A stretch of DNA of 64,000 nucleotides from Lederbergia citrea (GTDB lineage Bacteria > Bacillota > Bacilli > Bacillales > Bacillaceae_C): NCBI RefSeq assembly GCF_018343525.1, contig NZ_JAGYPH010000002.1, forward strand, positions 186,001 through 250,000, in the 5' to 3' direction. The translations under genes and the position numbers were made by a program. Below, in pieces: positions 8,455-16,953 of this stretch (position 1 is the first letter of the stretch; each line of letters opens with the position of its first letter). Below the pieces are notes generated by a model. It worked only from the letters and a program-made list of their open reading frames with translations. It was not told where the DNA came from and did no database searches.

Positions 8455-11400
8455 ATGAAACGTGAGATGAGAAAGTCCATCAGCATGATTGTCCTCATCT
8501 TGTTATTTATGCAAACGGTTACAATTGGAACGCTCTACAATCCGCCATCAACAAATGCTGAAGGGAGGGTTGTGACACTTGTCGGAGATTTGCAGGATGA
8601 GCTGGGCACATCGGGCGAGTGGAACCCTGCAGATCCCGCGACGCAAATGCTGCTGCAGGAAAATGGCAAGTACGTGCTCACAGGGGTGCTGCCTGCGGGA
8701 AACTATGAATATAAAATTGCCATAAACGGTTCCTGGGATGAAAACTATGGAATGAATGGAGAGCGAAACGGTGCCAACTACCAATTATCGCTCGACAAGC
8801 AAGCCGAGATCACATTCATCTACGATGATGCTACCCATCGAGTCACGATCCTGAAGGAGCTCTCCGATAAAGAAAAACCAAGGGTTGTCGGTGATATCCA
8901 GCCTAAATTGAATGCAGGCGGAGAATGGGCGCCTGATGAATCGACGGCGATTTTACATGATGAAGACCGCGATAATATTTACACCTATACGGCCGTTGTT
9001 CCAAAAGGGAAACACGAGTTTAAGATTGTGCTCGGAACGGATTGGTCAGCACCGGCGTATCCTGAGAATAATTTTGTGCTTACAGTTATAAAAGATACAG
9101 AGATTACATTCTTTTATAACCATGATACTAAGGCAGTGTACACCGATTATGATCCGGGATTGCCGGATGGGAATGTACATGGGGACAAGTTGTTCCACGA
9201 CACATGGGATCCGGCTTACAGGTCTCCATTTGGAGCAGTAAAAAAGGGTGAGTCGGTCAAGCTCCGTCTTCACGCAAAGAAGGGAGATTTGACAGCTGCC
9301 AAGGTCCAGCTAAAAAACTATCAATCTGGTAATACTAGAACGGTTGATATGGAATATGCTGGCTGGCTTGAGCTGGAAGGCTCGCTTGTAGAATTTTGGG
9401 AAGCGACCATAAAACCGGAGGAAATAGGCGTTTACGGATATAAATTTATTGCCCGTGATGGGGAATCCCAAAAGGAATACGGGGAAGACATTCATGAAGG
9501 CGGGAAAGGCATCGGTGTGGATACAGGCGCAGCATTTTTCCAATTGACGGTTTATGATCCTGCATACAAGACTCCGGACTGGATGAAGGAAGCGGTCGTC
9601 TTTCAAATTTTTCCGGATCGCTTTTATAACGGAAATAAAAAGAATGATACTGCAAAAACGACTGCCCGGGGCGACGAGCCGATCGAGCATAAAGAATGGA
9701 ATGAGCTTCCGGATAATCCGCGTGAAGCTGATGCCGGCGGCTATAAAGGCGATGGAATTTGGTCGAATGATTTCTTCGGGGGCGACATTGCAGGCATCCA
9801 AAAGAAGCTGGATTATATTCAATCGCTAGGCGTAAATACTCTTTATTTAAATCCAATCGCCCATGCCGCATCCAACCATAAGTATGATGCGACAGACTAT
9901 AAGACGATCGATCCAATGTTTGGAAGGCCGGAGGAATTTAAGGCGTTTACGAAGGAATTGAAGAAACGAAAAATGTACTTAATACTGGACGGTGTCTTTA
10001 ACCATGTCGGCGATGATTCGATTTACTTCGACCGCTATGGAAAATATGAAAAGGTTGGGGCATATGAATATTGGTCAGCCGTCTATGACCTCGTCAACAA
10101 AGGGGTTAAGGAAGAGGAAGCGAAGAAACAGGTAGAATCAAAATTCAAGGCGGAAGGCCAGGTTTTCAGCCCATATGGATTCCATAACTGGTTCAATATT
10201 GAAAATCGCAAGGTGGACGGGGTTTATCAATATCAGGCCTGGTGGGGATTTGATTCTCTCCCTGAGATTAAATCGGTTCCAGGTAAAGCTGTCGACTATT
10301 TATCAGAGTTAAACAATGAACAATTTGCCAACTATATAATGTATGACAAGGATTCGGTTGCAAAAACGTGGTTGGACCGCGGGGCAACCGGATGGCGCCT
10401 TGACGTTGCAAATGAGGTGGACCCAGAGTTTTGGCGTGAATTCCGCAAAGAGTTGAAAACGGGGAAAAAGGACGAACCGTTGATTCTCGGTGAAATCTGG
10501 GACGATGCATCTGAATATTTCCTTGGTGACCTCTATGATTCGGTGATGAATTATCGATTCCGCGATGCCTTGATTAATTATTTGAAAAACGGTAACGCTG
10601 AAGGAGCGGAAAATCAGCTGAATGCCGTATACGAGGACTATCCGCAGGAGGCTTTTTACGCGCTGATGAACTTAATGGGCTCTCACGACACGCCGCGCGC
10701 CGCCTTTATTCTTGGAAATGGGACTGATTCGTTTGAGCGTGCCGAGCTGGATAAAAACTATCAGCACAAGCTTGGTGTTGAACGCCTGAAACTTGCCGCC
10801 ATTTTGCAAATGGGCTATGCGGGTGCTCCGACAATTTACTACGGGGATGAAGCGGGCGTTACCGGCTCCAAGGACCCGGATGACCGCCGCACATACCCAT
10901 GGGGCAACGAAGATCAGGCGCTCGTTAAACATTACCAAGCGATTGGGAAAGTCCGGACGAATTATCATGATTTGTTCAGTTATGGTGAGCTGGACCATCT
11001 TTATGCTAAGGGAGATGTGCTTGCTTTTTCCCGTTCCGATGAAAAGAATTTCGCTGTCGTCGTTACAAACCGCGGCAATGAAGATCAGAAAGTGGAGTTG
11101 AATGTAGAGGACCTCGTCATCAATGGAATCCAATTAACAGACCAACTGAATAAAAAGTATACGGCAGTCACGAAGGACGGAAAGCTGGTGATCACAGTCC
11201 CGGCGATGGGTGGGCGCATGCTAGTTTCTGACAAAGGCCAAAATCTGAAACGTCCAGGAGCGGTGAAAGGACTATCCGCCGTGGAGGGTAGTCATAAGGC
11301 GACTTTGACATGGAAAGGCGGTGCCAAGAACTATGTCGTTTATCAAACAACAGTCGAAGGGGCTTTTTATAAAAAGGTGAAGGAGACAACGGAAAATAAA

Positions 11401-12798
11401 ATAACCATCGACGGGTTGGACAATGGCCGCAAATATTATTTTGCCGTCATTGCACTAGATAAAAACGGCAATCGTTCTGAAAAAATAGCCACGGAGACGG
11501 CCGTGATTCCTCACGTTGAGCTAAAAGCGGGCAATTACAAGATTGATAAAGTGACAGCTTTGAAACCTGATATGATTGACCTTTCGAGGCAGCAAACGGT
11601 CACTGCAAGCATCTTTGTAAAAGGAGAAACGGAATCCAATCAGATGGAAGGCTTGCAGGCGAAGCTTGAAGTTAAACAACCAGGAAGCAATAAATGGATC
11701 TCTTATCCGGCAGCCTATGCGGCTCAGGATGGGACCGCAAATGTATTTAGCGCCCATTTCCTTCCGCTTGAGGCAGGGAAGTATGAATATCGCTTTGCTT
11801 TTTCAAGTGATCTGGGTAGGATTTGGGTGGCGAGCGAAGCACAGTCGGTGAATTTTACAAAAGGGGAAGACACGACGGCGCCTGTTGAAAAGGCAACACT
11901 TGAACAACCAGTGCAGGAATCTGGTCAAGTTAATCTTTCTTGGAAGCTGGAAGGAGAAAATAAACCTTATATGGTGGCGATTGTTCGCGACGGTGAAATG
12001 ATTGCGCAATTGTTTGATATGAGCAAGCAATCGTATCGGGATGGAAACGTCATAAACGGAAAAACATACACATATGAAGTGCATGTGTACAGTCAGTCCG
12101 GCAATAAGGTGAAATCGAATGCGGTGACGGTTACGCCCAACCTCGTCACTGTGAAGGTGACATTTAGGGTCAATGCGCCGGCCTATACACCTCAAGGAGT
12201 CGCCATCACCATGCCAGGCAGCAAAAACGGCTGGAATACGGGTGCATGGACGATGACACGCGGCGGCGCGGTAACAAATGATTATGAATATACAATTGAG
12301 GCTCAAGAAGGAGAACAGTTGACATATAAATACGTCAAAAATGGCACATGGGATCAAGAGGGACTGGCCGACCATACGCCGGCGAACTCGATTGATGATG
12401 ATGTCAGCTATTATGGCTACGGTGCGCAAGGCACCGATCTCTCCATCATTGTATCAAATCAAGGCGGAAACGAAATGGTTGTACAAGATAAAATCCTCCG
12501 CTGGATTGATCAGCCAGTTGTCGTTACTTCGCATACGGATGGACAAACGGTATCGTCAGATAGCATCACGCTCACGGGCAACGCGATTAAAGCAGGTATC
12601 CTCACCATCAATGGCGAGCGAGTGGCTATCAAGGACGATATGAGCTTTTCCCATAAGCTTTCGCTTCAGACAGGAGAAAATAAAATCACGATTCACATTG
12701 AGCCTACAGCTGAAAATAAATCTGTGATTTTCAAAAATGACGGCGGTGCAATCGGAAAAGCGACGAAAACGATAGAATATACAATAATAAAGAATTGA
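8455..12798 (+). CDS. Secreted multidomain GH13 amylase/amylopullulanase
   Basis: 1,447 residues, exported starch-degrading enzyme. Signal peptide about 1-35. Two X25-like beta modules (about 37-133 and 142-233), each with a GEWxP...YxYKIxxxxxW pattern known from Bacillus pullulanases. A CBM34-like domain (about 243-370) precedes the GH13 barrel, which opens near residue 374. Catalytic residues: nucleophile Asp650 in GWRLDVANEV, acid/base Glu680 in ILGEIW, and His744-Asp745 in GSHDTPR. Then FN3 (about 932-1015), an Ig-like domain, a second FN3-like domain (about 1143-1230), a CBM20-like starch-binding domain (about 1231-1335) and a final Ig-like domain. No LPXTG or SLH anchor, so probably released. 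The order recalls thermoanaerobic amylopullulanases; whether it cuts alpha-1,6 bonds cannot be told by eye. RBS AAAGGAGG. Confidence 0.93.
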   Translation: MKREMRKSISMIVLILLFMQTVTIGTLYNPPSTNAEGRVVTLVGDLQDELGTSGEWNPADPATQMLLQENGKYVLTGVLPAGNYEYKIAINGSWDENYGMNGERNGANYQLSLDKQAEITFIYDDATHRVTILKELSDKEKPRVVGDIQPKLNAGGEWAPDESTAILHDEDRDNIYTYTAVVPKGKHEFKIVLGTDWSAPAYPENNFVLTVIKDTEITFFYNHDTKAVYTDYDPGLPDGNVHGDKLFHDTWDPAYRSPFGAVKKGESVKLRLHAKKGDLTAAKVQLKNYQSGNTRTVDMEYAGWLELEGSLVEFWEATIKPEEIGVYGYKFIARDGESQKEYGEDIHEGGKGIGVDTGAAFFQLTVYDPAYKTPDWMKEAVVFQIFPDRFYNGNKKNDTAKTTARGDEPIEHKEWNELPDNPREADAGGYKGDGIWSNDFFGGDIAGIQKKLDYIQSLGVNTLYLNPIAHAASNHKYDATDYKTIDPMFGRPEEFKAFTKELKKRKMYLILDGVFNHVGDDSIYFDRYGKYEKVGAYEYWSAVYDLVNKGVKEEEAKKQVESKFKAEGQVFSPYGFHNWFNIENRKVDGVYQYQAWWGFDSLPEIKSVPGKAVDYLSELNNEQFANYIMYDKDSVAKTWLDRGATGWRLDVANEVDPEFWREFRKELKTGKKDEPLILGEIWDDASEYFLGDLYDSVMNYRFRDALINYLKNGNAEGAENQLNAVYEDYPQEAFYALMNLMGSHDTPRAAFILGNGTDSFERAELDKNYQHKLGVERLKLAAILQMGYAGAPTIYYGDEAGVTGSKDPDDRRTYPWGNEDQALVKHYQAIGKVRTNYHDLFSYGELDHLYAKGDVLAFSRSDEKNFAVVVTNRGNEDQKVELNVEDLVINGIQLTDQLNKKYTAVTKDGKLVITVPAMGGRMLVSDKGQNLKRPGAVKGLSAVEGSHKATLTWKGGAKNYVVYQTTVEGAFYKKVKETTENKITIDGLDNGRKYYFAVIALDKNGNRSEKIATETAVIPHVELKAGNYKIDKVTALKPDMIDLSRQQTVTASIFVKGETESNQMEGLQAKLEVKQPGSNKWISYPAAYAAQDGTANVFSAHFLPLEAGKYEYRFAFSSDLGRIWVASEAQSVNFTKGEDTTAPVEKATLEQPVQESGQVNLSWKLEGENKPYMVAIVRDGEMIAQLFDMSKQSYRDGNVINGKTYTYEVHVYSQSGNKVKSNAVTVTPNLVTVKVTFRVNAPAYTPQGVAITMPGSKNGWNTGAWTMTRGGAVTNDYEYTIEAQEGEQLTYKYVKNGTWDQEGLADHTPANSIDDDVSYYGYGAQGTDLSIIVSNQGGNEMVVQDKILRWIDQPVVVTSHTDGQTVSSDSITLTGNAIKAGILTINGERVAIKDDMSFSHKLSLQTGENKITIHIEPTAENKSVIFKNDGGAIGKATKTIEYTIIKN

Positions 12799-12804
12799 GG
12801 AACA

Positions 12805-12834
12805 AGCCTTTTTCCTGAGAATAGGGAAAAGGCT
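12805..12834 (+). terminator. Terminator after the amylase gene
   Basis: AGCCTTTTTCC / GGGAAAAGGCT stem directly behind the stop codon. The T tail is poor (GTTTCC), so the hairpin is clear but its efficiency is uncertain. Confidence 0.65.
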
Positions 12835-12857
12835 GTTTCCGTTAAGGAGAACTTAAT

Positions 12858-12885
12858 TTGCAATTTCAAATATTCATGCTATGCT
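12858..12885 (+). promoter_or_regulatory. Candidate promoter of the thiamine operon
   Basis: TTGCAA (12858-12863), a 16-bp spacer and TATGCT (12880-12885), about 15 bp before the first TPP aptamer. Recognised by pattern only. Confidence 0.4.
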
Positions 12886-12900
12886 ATGAGTTGAATCATA

Positions 12901-12999
12901 AATTACACTAGGGGTGTCTACTTATAGACTGAGATGGAACGGCCGTTCTAAACCCTCTGAACCTGATCTAGTTTACGCTGGCGTAGGGAAGTGGTAATT
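12901..12999 (+). ncRNA. TPP riboswitch 1 (THI element)
   Basis: Closing stem AATTAC/GTGGTAATT encloses the conserved THI-box signatures ACTAGGGGTG, CTGAGATGG, AACCTGATCTAGTT and GGCGTAGGGAAGTGG. It is followed by its own terminator at 13023-13060. Binding of thiamine pyrophosphate is expected to favour termination ahead of the thiamine salvage operon. Confidence 0.95.
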
Positions 13000-13022
13000 G
13001 GTTGAAAATATGTATAACTATC

Positions 13023-13060
13023 AACCTCCACTTTTTCAGTAAAAAAAGTGGAGGTTTTTT
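13023..13060 (+). terminator. Expression-platform terminator of TPP riboswitch 1
   Basis: AACCTCCACTTTTT / AAAAAAAGTGGAGGTT hairpin running into a T tract. Confidence 0.9.
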
Positions 13061-13075
13061 GATAATAGAATATTT

Positions 13076-13156
13076 TTTCTGCTGGGGGCGCCTTTATGGC
13101 TGAGAAGTACCCTTCGAACCTGATCTAGTTAGCACTAGCGTAGGGAAGTAGTTATC
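13076..13156 (+). ncRNA. TPP riboswitch 2 (THI element), in series with the first
   Basis: A second aptamer with all core motifs: CTGGGGGCGCC, GGCTGAGAAGTACCC, GAACCTGATCTAGTT and AGCGTAGGGAAGTAG. It is more compact than the first copy and starts about 76 nt after it. A second terminator follows at 13182-13214. Confidence 0.93.
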
Positions 13157-13181
13157 ATTACAAGAGTACGTGTGTATGATG

Positions 13182-13214
13182 AACCGCTTTCCTCAATTGG
13201 GAAGCGGTTTTTTT
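13182..13214 (+). terminator. Expression-platform terminator of TPP riboswitch 2
   Basis: AACCGCTTTCC / GGAAGCGGTT stem followed by seven T residues, 67 bp before tenA. Confidence 0.92.
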
Positions 13215-13281
13215 GTGCTCGTAAAAATTTGTGTATCGAGGTAATACAAAATATAAAACGATTTTATAGGAGGAATTATTA

Positions 13282-13971
13282 ATGGAAACGGTAAAAACAA
13301 AGAAATTCACTGAAAGACTATTTACAAATGTGCAGCCGATTTGGGAGAAAAATCACAATCATCCTTTTGTTCAAGAGATTGGGAAGGGTACATTGGATGA
13401 GGAAAAATTTATTTACTACATGAAACAGGATTATGCTTATTTGATTGACTATTCGAAGCTGTTTGCAGTTGGCGTATTGAAGGCGCGGGATTTACATACA
13501 ATGGGGAAATTTGCCCAAATCCTTCATGAGACATTGCATTTTGAAATGGAATTGCATCGTCAATTTGCAGCCGAGTTTGGCATTTCCCGTGAGGAATTAG
13601 AAGCAACCAAACCTACACCTGTCAACTTAGCCTATACACGTTATATGTTAAATGTCGCCCAAAATGGCAGTTTAGCAGAAGTAGTTGCTTGCTTGCTCCC
13701 ATGTGCGTGGGATTATTGGGAAATTGGAAAACTATTAAGAAAGCAATATGGGGACCAATTAGCAACAAATCCTTATGCAAAATGGATTGAAACTTATGAT
13801 TCGGAAACATTTGGTGAAGGGGCTAAATGGTTAATTCAACTCATGGATGAACTTGCAGACGGTAAACCAGAGCGTGAGCTTGCCATCCTAGAAGAGCATT
13901 TCCAAATGACGTCTAAATACGAATATTTATTTTGGGATATGAATTATCACAAGCAAGATTGGCCGATTTAA
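13282..13971 (+). CDS. tenA: Thiaminase II / aminopyrimidine aminohydrolase TenA
   Basis: 229 residues, all-helical TenA fold. TenA hydrolyses aminopyrimidine breakdown products of thiamine to HMP, which ThiD then phosphorylates. The catalytic-Cys region ACLLPCAWDYWEIG is present (Cys137), as are the conserved FxxYMKQDYAYL segment near 45-55 and a C-terminal Glu-rich helix. The start has AGGAGG eight bases upstream. First gene of tenA-thiW-thiD-thiM-thiE, behind two TPP riboswitches, so it is expressed when TPP is low. Confidence 0.96.
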   Translation: METVKTKKFTERLFTNVQPIWEKNHNHPFVQEIGKGTLDEEKFIYYMKQDYAYLIDYSKLFAVGVLKARDLHTMGKFAQILHETLHFEMELHRQFAAEFGISREELEATKPTPVNLAYTRYMLNVAQNGSLAEVVACLLPCAWDYWEIGKLLRKQYGDQLATNPYAKWIETYDSETFGEGAKWLIQLMDELADGKPERELAILEEHFQMTSKYEYLFWDMNYHKQDWPI

Positions 13972-14008
13972 GCTCAGGTTGACAAGGATATTTTAGGGAG
14001 TGAATAAG

Positions 14009-14530
14009 ATGCAAAAAACAAAAAAGCTAACATTAACCGCCATCATTGCAGCAATTACAACCGTATCAAGCAGTTTCATTTATATTCCAGTCGGGTTCGC
14101 AAAGATCTTTCCGATTCAGCATTTTGCTAATGTATTATCGGCAGTTTTACTTGGACCATGGTATGCAGTCATTCAAGCATTTATCTCATCAACGCTAAGA
14201 AACATGCTTGGGACAGGGAGTTTATTTGCCTATCCAGGAAGTATGATTGGCGCATTTTTAGCAGCTATTCTTTACTCCAAAACGAAGAGAATTGGCTTTG
14301 CTGCAATTGGTGAAGTAGTTGGGACAGGAATAATTGGTGCGTTGGCCACCTATCCAATTGCCACCTTGCTATTAGGCCAGGAAGCAACATTATTTGGATT
14401 TATTCCTGCCTTTATGATCAGCTCCTTCACGGGAGCGATCATGGGCTACGGATTACTAAAGATATTAGTTCGTAATAGAGCGCTAGGAGGGATATTACAT
14501 GAAAACAGCACTAACAATCGCGGGATCTGA
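14009..14530 (+). CDS. thiW: ThiW, ECF-transporter S component for a thiamine precursor
   Basis: 173 residues with about five to six membrane segments. The sequence has the family's FAKIFPIQHFANVLSAVLLGPWYA and TLRNMLGTGSLFAYPGSMIGA features in segments. ThiW proteins are predicted to bind hydroxyethylthiazole or a related precursor and use a shared ECF energising module coded elsewhere. An in-frame GTG nine bases upstream sits in the ribosome-binding site, so ATG at 14009 is preferred. The 3' end overlaps thiD by 32 bp. Placement between TenA and the kinases fits salvage of thiamine moieties. Confidence 0.9.
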   Translation: MQKTKKLTLTAIIAAITTVSSSFIYIPVGFAKIFPIQHFANVLSAVLLGPWYAVIQAFISSTLRNMLGTGSLFAYPGSMIGAFLAAILYSKTKRIGFAAIGEVVGTGIIGALATYPIATLLLGQEATLFGFIPAFMISSFTGAIMGYGLLKILVRNRALGGILHENSTNNRGI

Positions 14531-15326
14531 TTCAGGTGGCGGTGCTGGAATCCAGGCAGATTTAAAAGCTTTTGCTGCTCAAGGCGTTTACGGAATGTCC
14601 GTAATAACGGCTGTGACGGCACAAAACACGGTGGAGGTCCGTTCCGTACAGAATATTGACCTTTCCATTATTAAGGATCAAATAGAAGCTGTTTTTGATG
14701 ATATTCGTGTGGATGCAGTGAAAATTGGCATGCTCTCATCCGTTAAAACTGTAAAAATTGTTGCAGATTCATTAGAAATGTATCAACCGAAGTCTATCGT
14801 TCTAGATCCTGTCATGGTCTCAAAAGGTGGAAATCGTTTATTACAGGAAGAAGCGATTTCAGCATTAAAAGAGAAAATGCTCCCCCTATCTACAATTGTT
14901 ACGCCAAATATTCCGGAAGCTGAAGTTTTAATAAATCGCTCCATACAAACAGAAGCAGATATGATGGACGCATGTTTGGCCATAAAGGCCCTTGGACCAA
15001 AAACTGTTCTTCTAAAAGGCGGCCATCTTAGCGGAGATCCGAATGATTTATTTTACGATGGGGTAAATTTCCACTGGGTAAAAGGAGAAAGAATCCATAC
15101 AAAAAACACGCATGGAACAGGATGTACATTATCTTCAGCCATTGCGGCCAATTTAGCAAAAGGGGCTACCTTATTGGAAGCAGTCCAACTGGCAAAAAAA
15201 TATATTACAATGGCAATCCAACATAGTCTAAACCTAGGTCATGGACATGGACCGACAAATCATTTTTATGAATTATATGAAAGAGCTAATCTTGTACTCT
15301 GTGAGAATAATTTTGAGAGGATGTAG
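14499..15326 (+). CDS. thiD: ThiD, HMP/HMP-phosphate kinase
   Basis: 275 residues, ribokinase-like fold. It phosphorylates hydroxymethylpyrimidine twice to HMP-PP. Visible motifs: AGSDSGGGAGIQADLK at the N-terminus (substrate loop), VLDPVMVSKGG near residue 106, and the anion-hole THGTGCTLSSAIAA with its catalytic Cys near residue 209. RBS AGGAGGG before ATG. The start lies inside thiW, consistent with coupled translation. Confidence 0.97.
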   Translation: MKTALTIAGSDSGGGAGIQADLKAFAAQGVYGMSVITAVTAQNTVEVRSVQNIDLSIIKDQIEAVFDDIRVDAVKIGMLSSVKTVKIVADSLEMYQPKSIVLDPVMVSKGGNRLLQEEAISALKEKMLPLSTIVTPNIPEAEVLINRSIQTEADMMDACLAIKALGPKTVLLKGGHLSGDPNDLFYDGVNFHWVKGERIHTKNTHGTGCTLSSAIAANLAKGATLLEAVQLAKKYITMAIQHSLNLGHGHGPTNHFYELYERANLVLCENNFERM

Positions 15327-15329
15327 GAT

Positions 15330-16133
15330 GTGAAAAAGTCTGTCATAAATGATTTATTTTTATTAATGAAAGACCGGAATCCACTCGTTCATCATATTAC
15401 AAACGGTGTAACGATCAATGATTGTGCGAATGTAACATTAGCCATCGGCGGTTCCCCTGTCATGGCGACAAATATAGAAGAAGTTTGTGATATGGTTCAA
15501 CTTGCAGATGCGCTGGTTATTAATTTTGGAACGACTGACGAATCGATGTATGCATCCATGATTCGGGCTGGTCAAGCTGCAAATAAAAAAGGGATTCCTG
15601 TTATTTTCGATCCGGTCGGTGTCGGTGCGACTCCTTTTCGGACAAGCAGGGCGATTGATTTACTGAATAAAGTAAATGTATCAATTGTTAGAGGAAATGC
15701 AACAGAGATTTATGCTCTCATTGGCGGAAAGGCGACAACAAGGGGCGTCGATACGGGTGAACTTACTATTTCTAAAGTAGAACTTGCTCTTAAAGCATCG
15801 CAGCAGCTTCAAGCCATCACTGTAATCAGCGGGGAACATGACGTCATTTCAGATGGTACAGAAACTGTCCAAATTTCAAATGGTGATATTTGGTTAACTC
15901 GAATAACGGGAACAGGATGTATGACAGCATCATTAATTGCTTGTTTCGCCGGCATCACGGAGGACTGGTTTTCAGCCGCCATTGCTGGCATGTCAGTGAT
16001 GAGCCTAGCGGGAGAGCGGGCTAAAAAAGCATTGAATGACAACGATGGAATTGGAACTTACCGTATAAAGCTGATGGATGAAATTTCTCTGATGAATGAG
16101 CAAAAATGGGCGGAAGGAGTTCGTTTCCTATGA
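15330..16133 (+). CDS. thiM: ThiM, hydroxyethylthiazole kinase
   Basis: 267 residues. It phosphorylates hydroxyethylthiazole for coupling by ThiE. Motifs: PLVHHITNGVTINDCAN near residues 19-35, FDPVGVGATPFR, and the ATP-site GTGCMTASLIACF near 193-205. GTG start three bases after the thiD stop, with GAGGATGTAGGA upstream. The stop overlaps thiE as ATGA. Confidence 0.97.
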   Translation: MKKSVINDLFLLMKDRNPLVHHITNGVTINDCANVTLAIGGSPVMATNIEEVCDMVQLADALVINFGTTDESMYASMIRAGQAANKKGIPVIFDPVGVGATPFRTSRAIDLLNKVNVSIVRGNATEIYALIGGKATTRGVDTGELTISKVELALKASQQLQAITVISGEHDVISDGTETVQISNGDIWLTRITGTGCMTASLIACFAGITEDWFSAAIAGMSVMSLAGERAKKALNDNDGIGTYRIKLMDEISLMNEQKWAEGVRFL

Positions 16134-16747
16134 CACCGAACTACAATTTATATTTAGTCACGGAAGAATCCGTTCCAATGCCAGAGCTTCTCCGTATCGT
16201 AGAAGAAGCAGTAAAAGGCGGGGTTACTATTGTTCAGCTGCGCGAAAAAAATAGTTCTGGTAAAGATTTTTACGAAAAAGCAAGAAAATTAAAGGAATTA
16301 TTAGCTAGCTACGATGTTCCACTAATCATTAACGACCGTGTTGATGTTGCATTGGCTGTTAACGCTGATGGTATTCATATCGGTCAAACAGATCTTCCAT
16401 TATCGGCAGTAAGGAAAATTGTTCCCGCTTCGATGATTATTGGAATATCTGTTTCAACAGTAGATGAAGCAAAGGAAGCAGAAAAATATGGTGCTGATTA
16501 TATTGGGGTGGGTGCAGCTTTCCCGACGCAATCAAAAAATGATGCTAAAATTCTGCCTAAAGGAATATTAGAATTAATTACGAATGCCGTGACCATCCCT
16601 GCCGTAGCCATTGGTGGGATAAAGATTGAAAATCTAGCAGAGATTCGGAATAAAAACATCGCCGGAGTAGCAATCGTTTCGGGGATTATGAAAGCAAAGG
16701 ATCCTAATAGAGCAGCAACAGCTTTTCGAAAGGCTCTTCTAAATTAA
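16130..16747 (+). CDS. thiE: ThiE, thiamine-phosphate synthase
   Basis: 205 residues, TIM barrel that joins HMP-PP and thiazole phosphate to thiamine phosphate. Conserved segments: QLREKNSSGKDF (about 38-49), INDRVDVALAVNADGIHIGQ, ADYIGVGAAFPTQSK and VAIGGI. An upstream in-frame ATG at 16106 has no ribosome-binding site; GGAAGGAGT precedes the chosen ATG, which overlaps the thiM stop (ATGA). Last gene of the operon. No thiazole or HMP biosynthetic genes are here, so the operon serves salvage. Confidence 0.97.
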   Translation: MTPNYNLYLVTEESVPMPELLRIVEEAVKGGVTIVQLREKNSSGKDFYEKARKLKELLASYDVPLIINDRVDVALAVNADGIHIGQTDLPLSAVRKIVPASMIIGISVSTVDEAKEAEKYGADYIGVGAAFPTQSKNDAKILPKGILELITNAVTIPAVAIGGIKIENLAEIRNKNIAGVAIVSGIMKAKDPNRAATAFRKALLN

Positions 16748-16771
16748 TAGTGAAAATAATAAACTAATTAC

Positions 16772-16808
16772 AAACAAAAGACAGGTGAGATGCACCTGTC
16801 TTTTGTTT
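16772..16808 (+). terminator. Terminator of the thiamine operon
   Basis: AAACAAAAGACAGGTG / CACCTGTCTTTTGTTT, a near-perfect 16-bp stem with a four-base loop. Confidence 0.9.
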
Positions 16809-16953
16809 GGTCTTTGTTCTTGTAATGACAAATATTTATGAATTTGTAGTGACAAATTGGTCCTAAGTCAATTATACTACAGTCAATTGACTAGTACGAA
16901 GCTAAGTTCGAAGTCTCCTAATGCCGAGTGAATCTTGAATGGATGGTGTTTAA

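Noticed and set aside
9310-9822. 170-codon minus-strand ORF under the amylase gene
   Set aside because: Antisense shadow of a well-supported GH13 gene; no ribosome-binding site and no recognisable protein features.
11803-12429. 208-codon minus-strand ORF under the amylase gene
   Set aside because: Cys/His/Arg-rich translation typical of an antisense frame opposite a GC-richer coding region.
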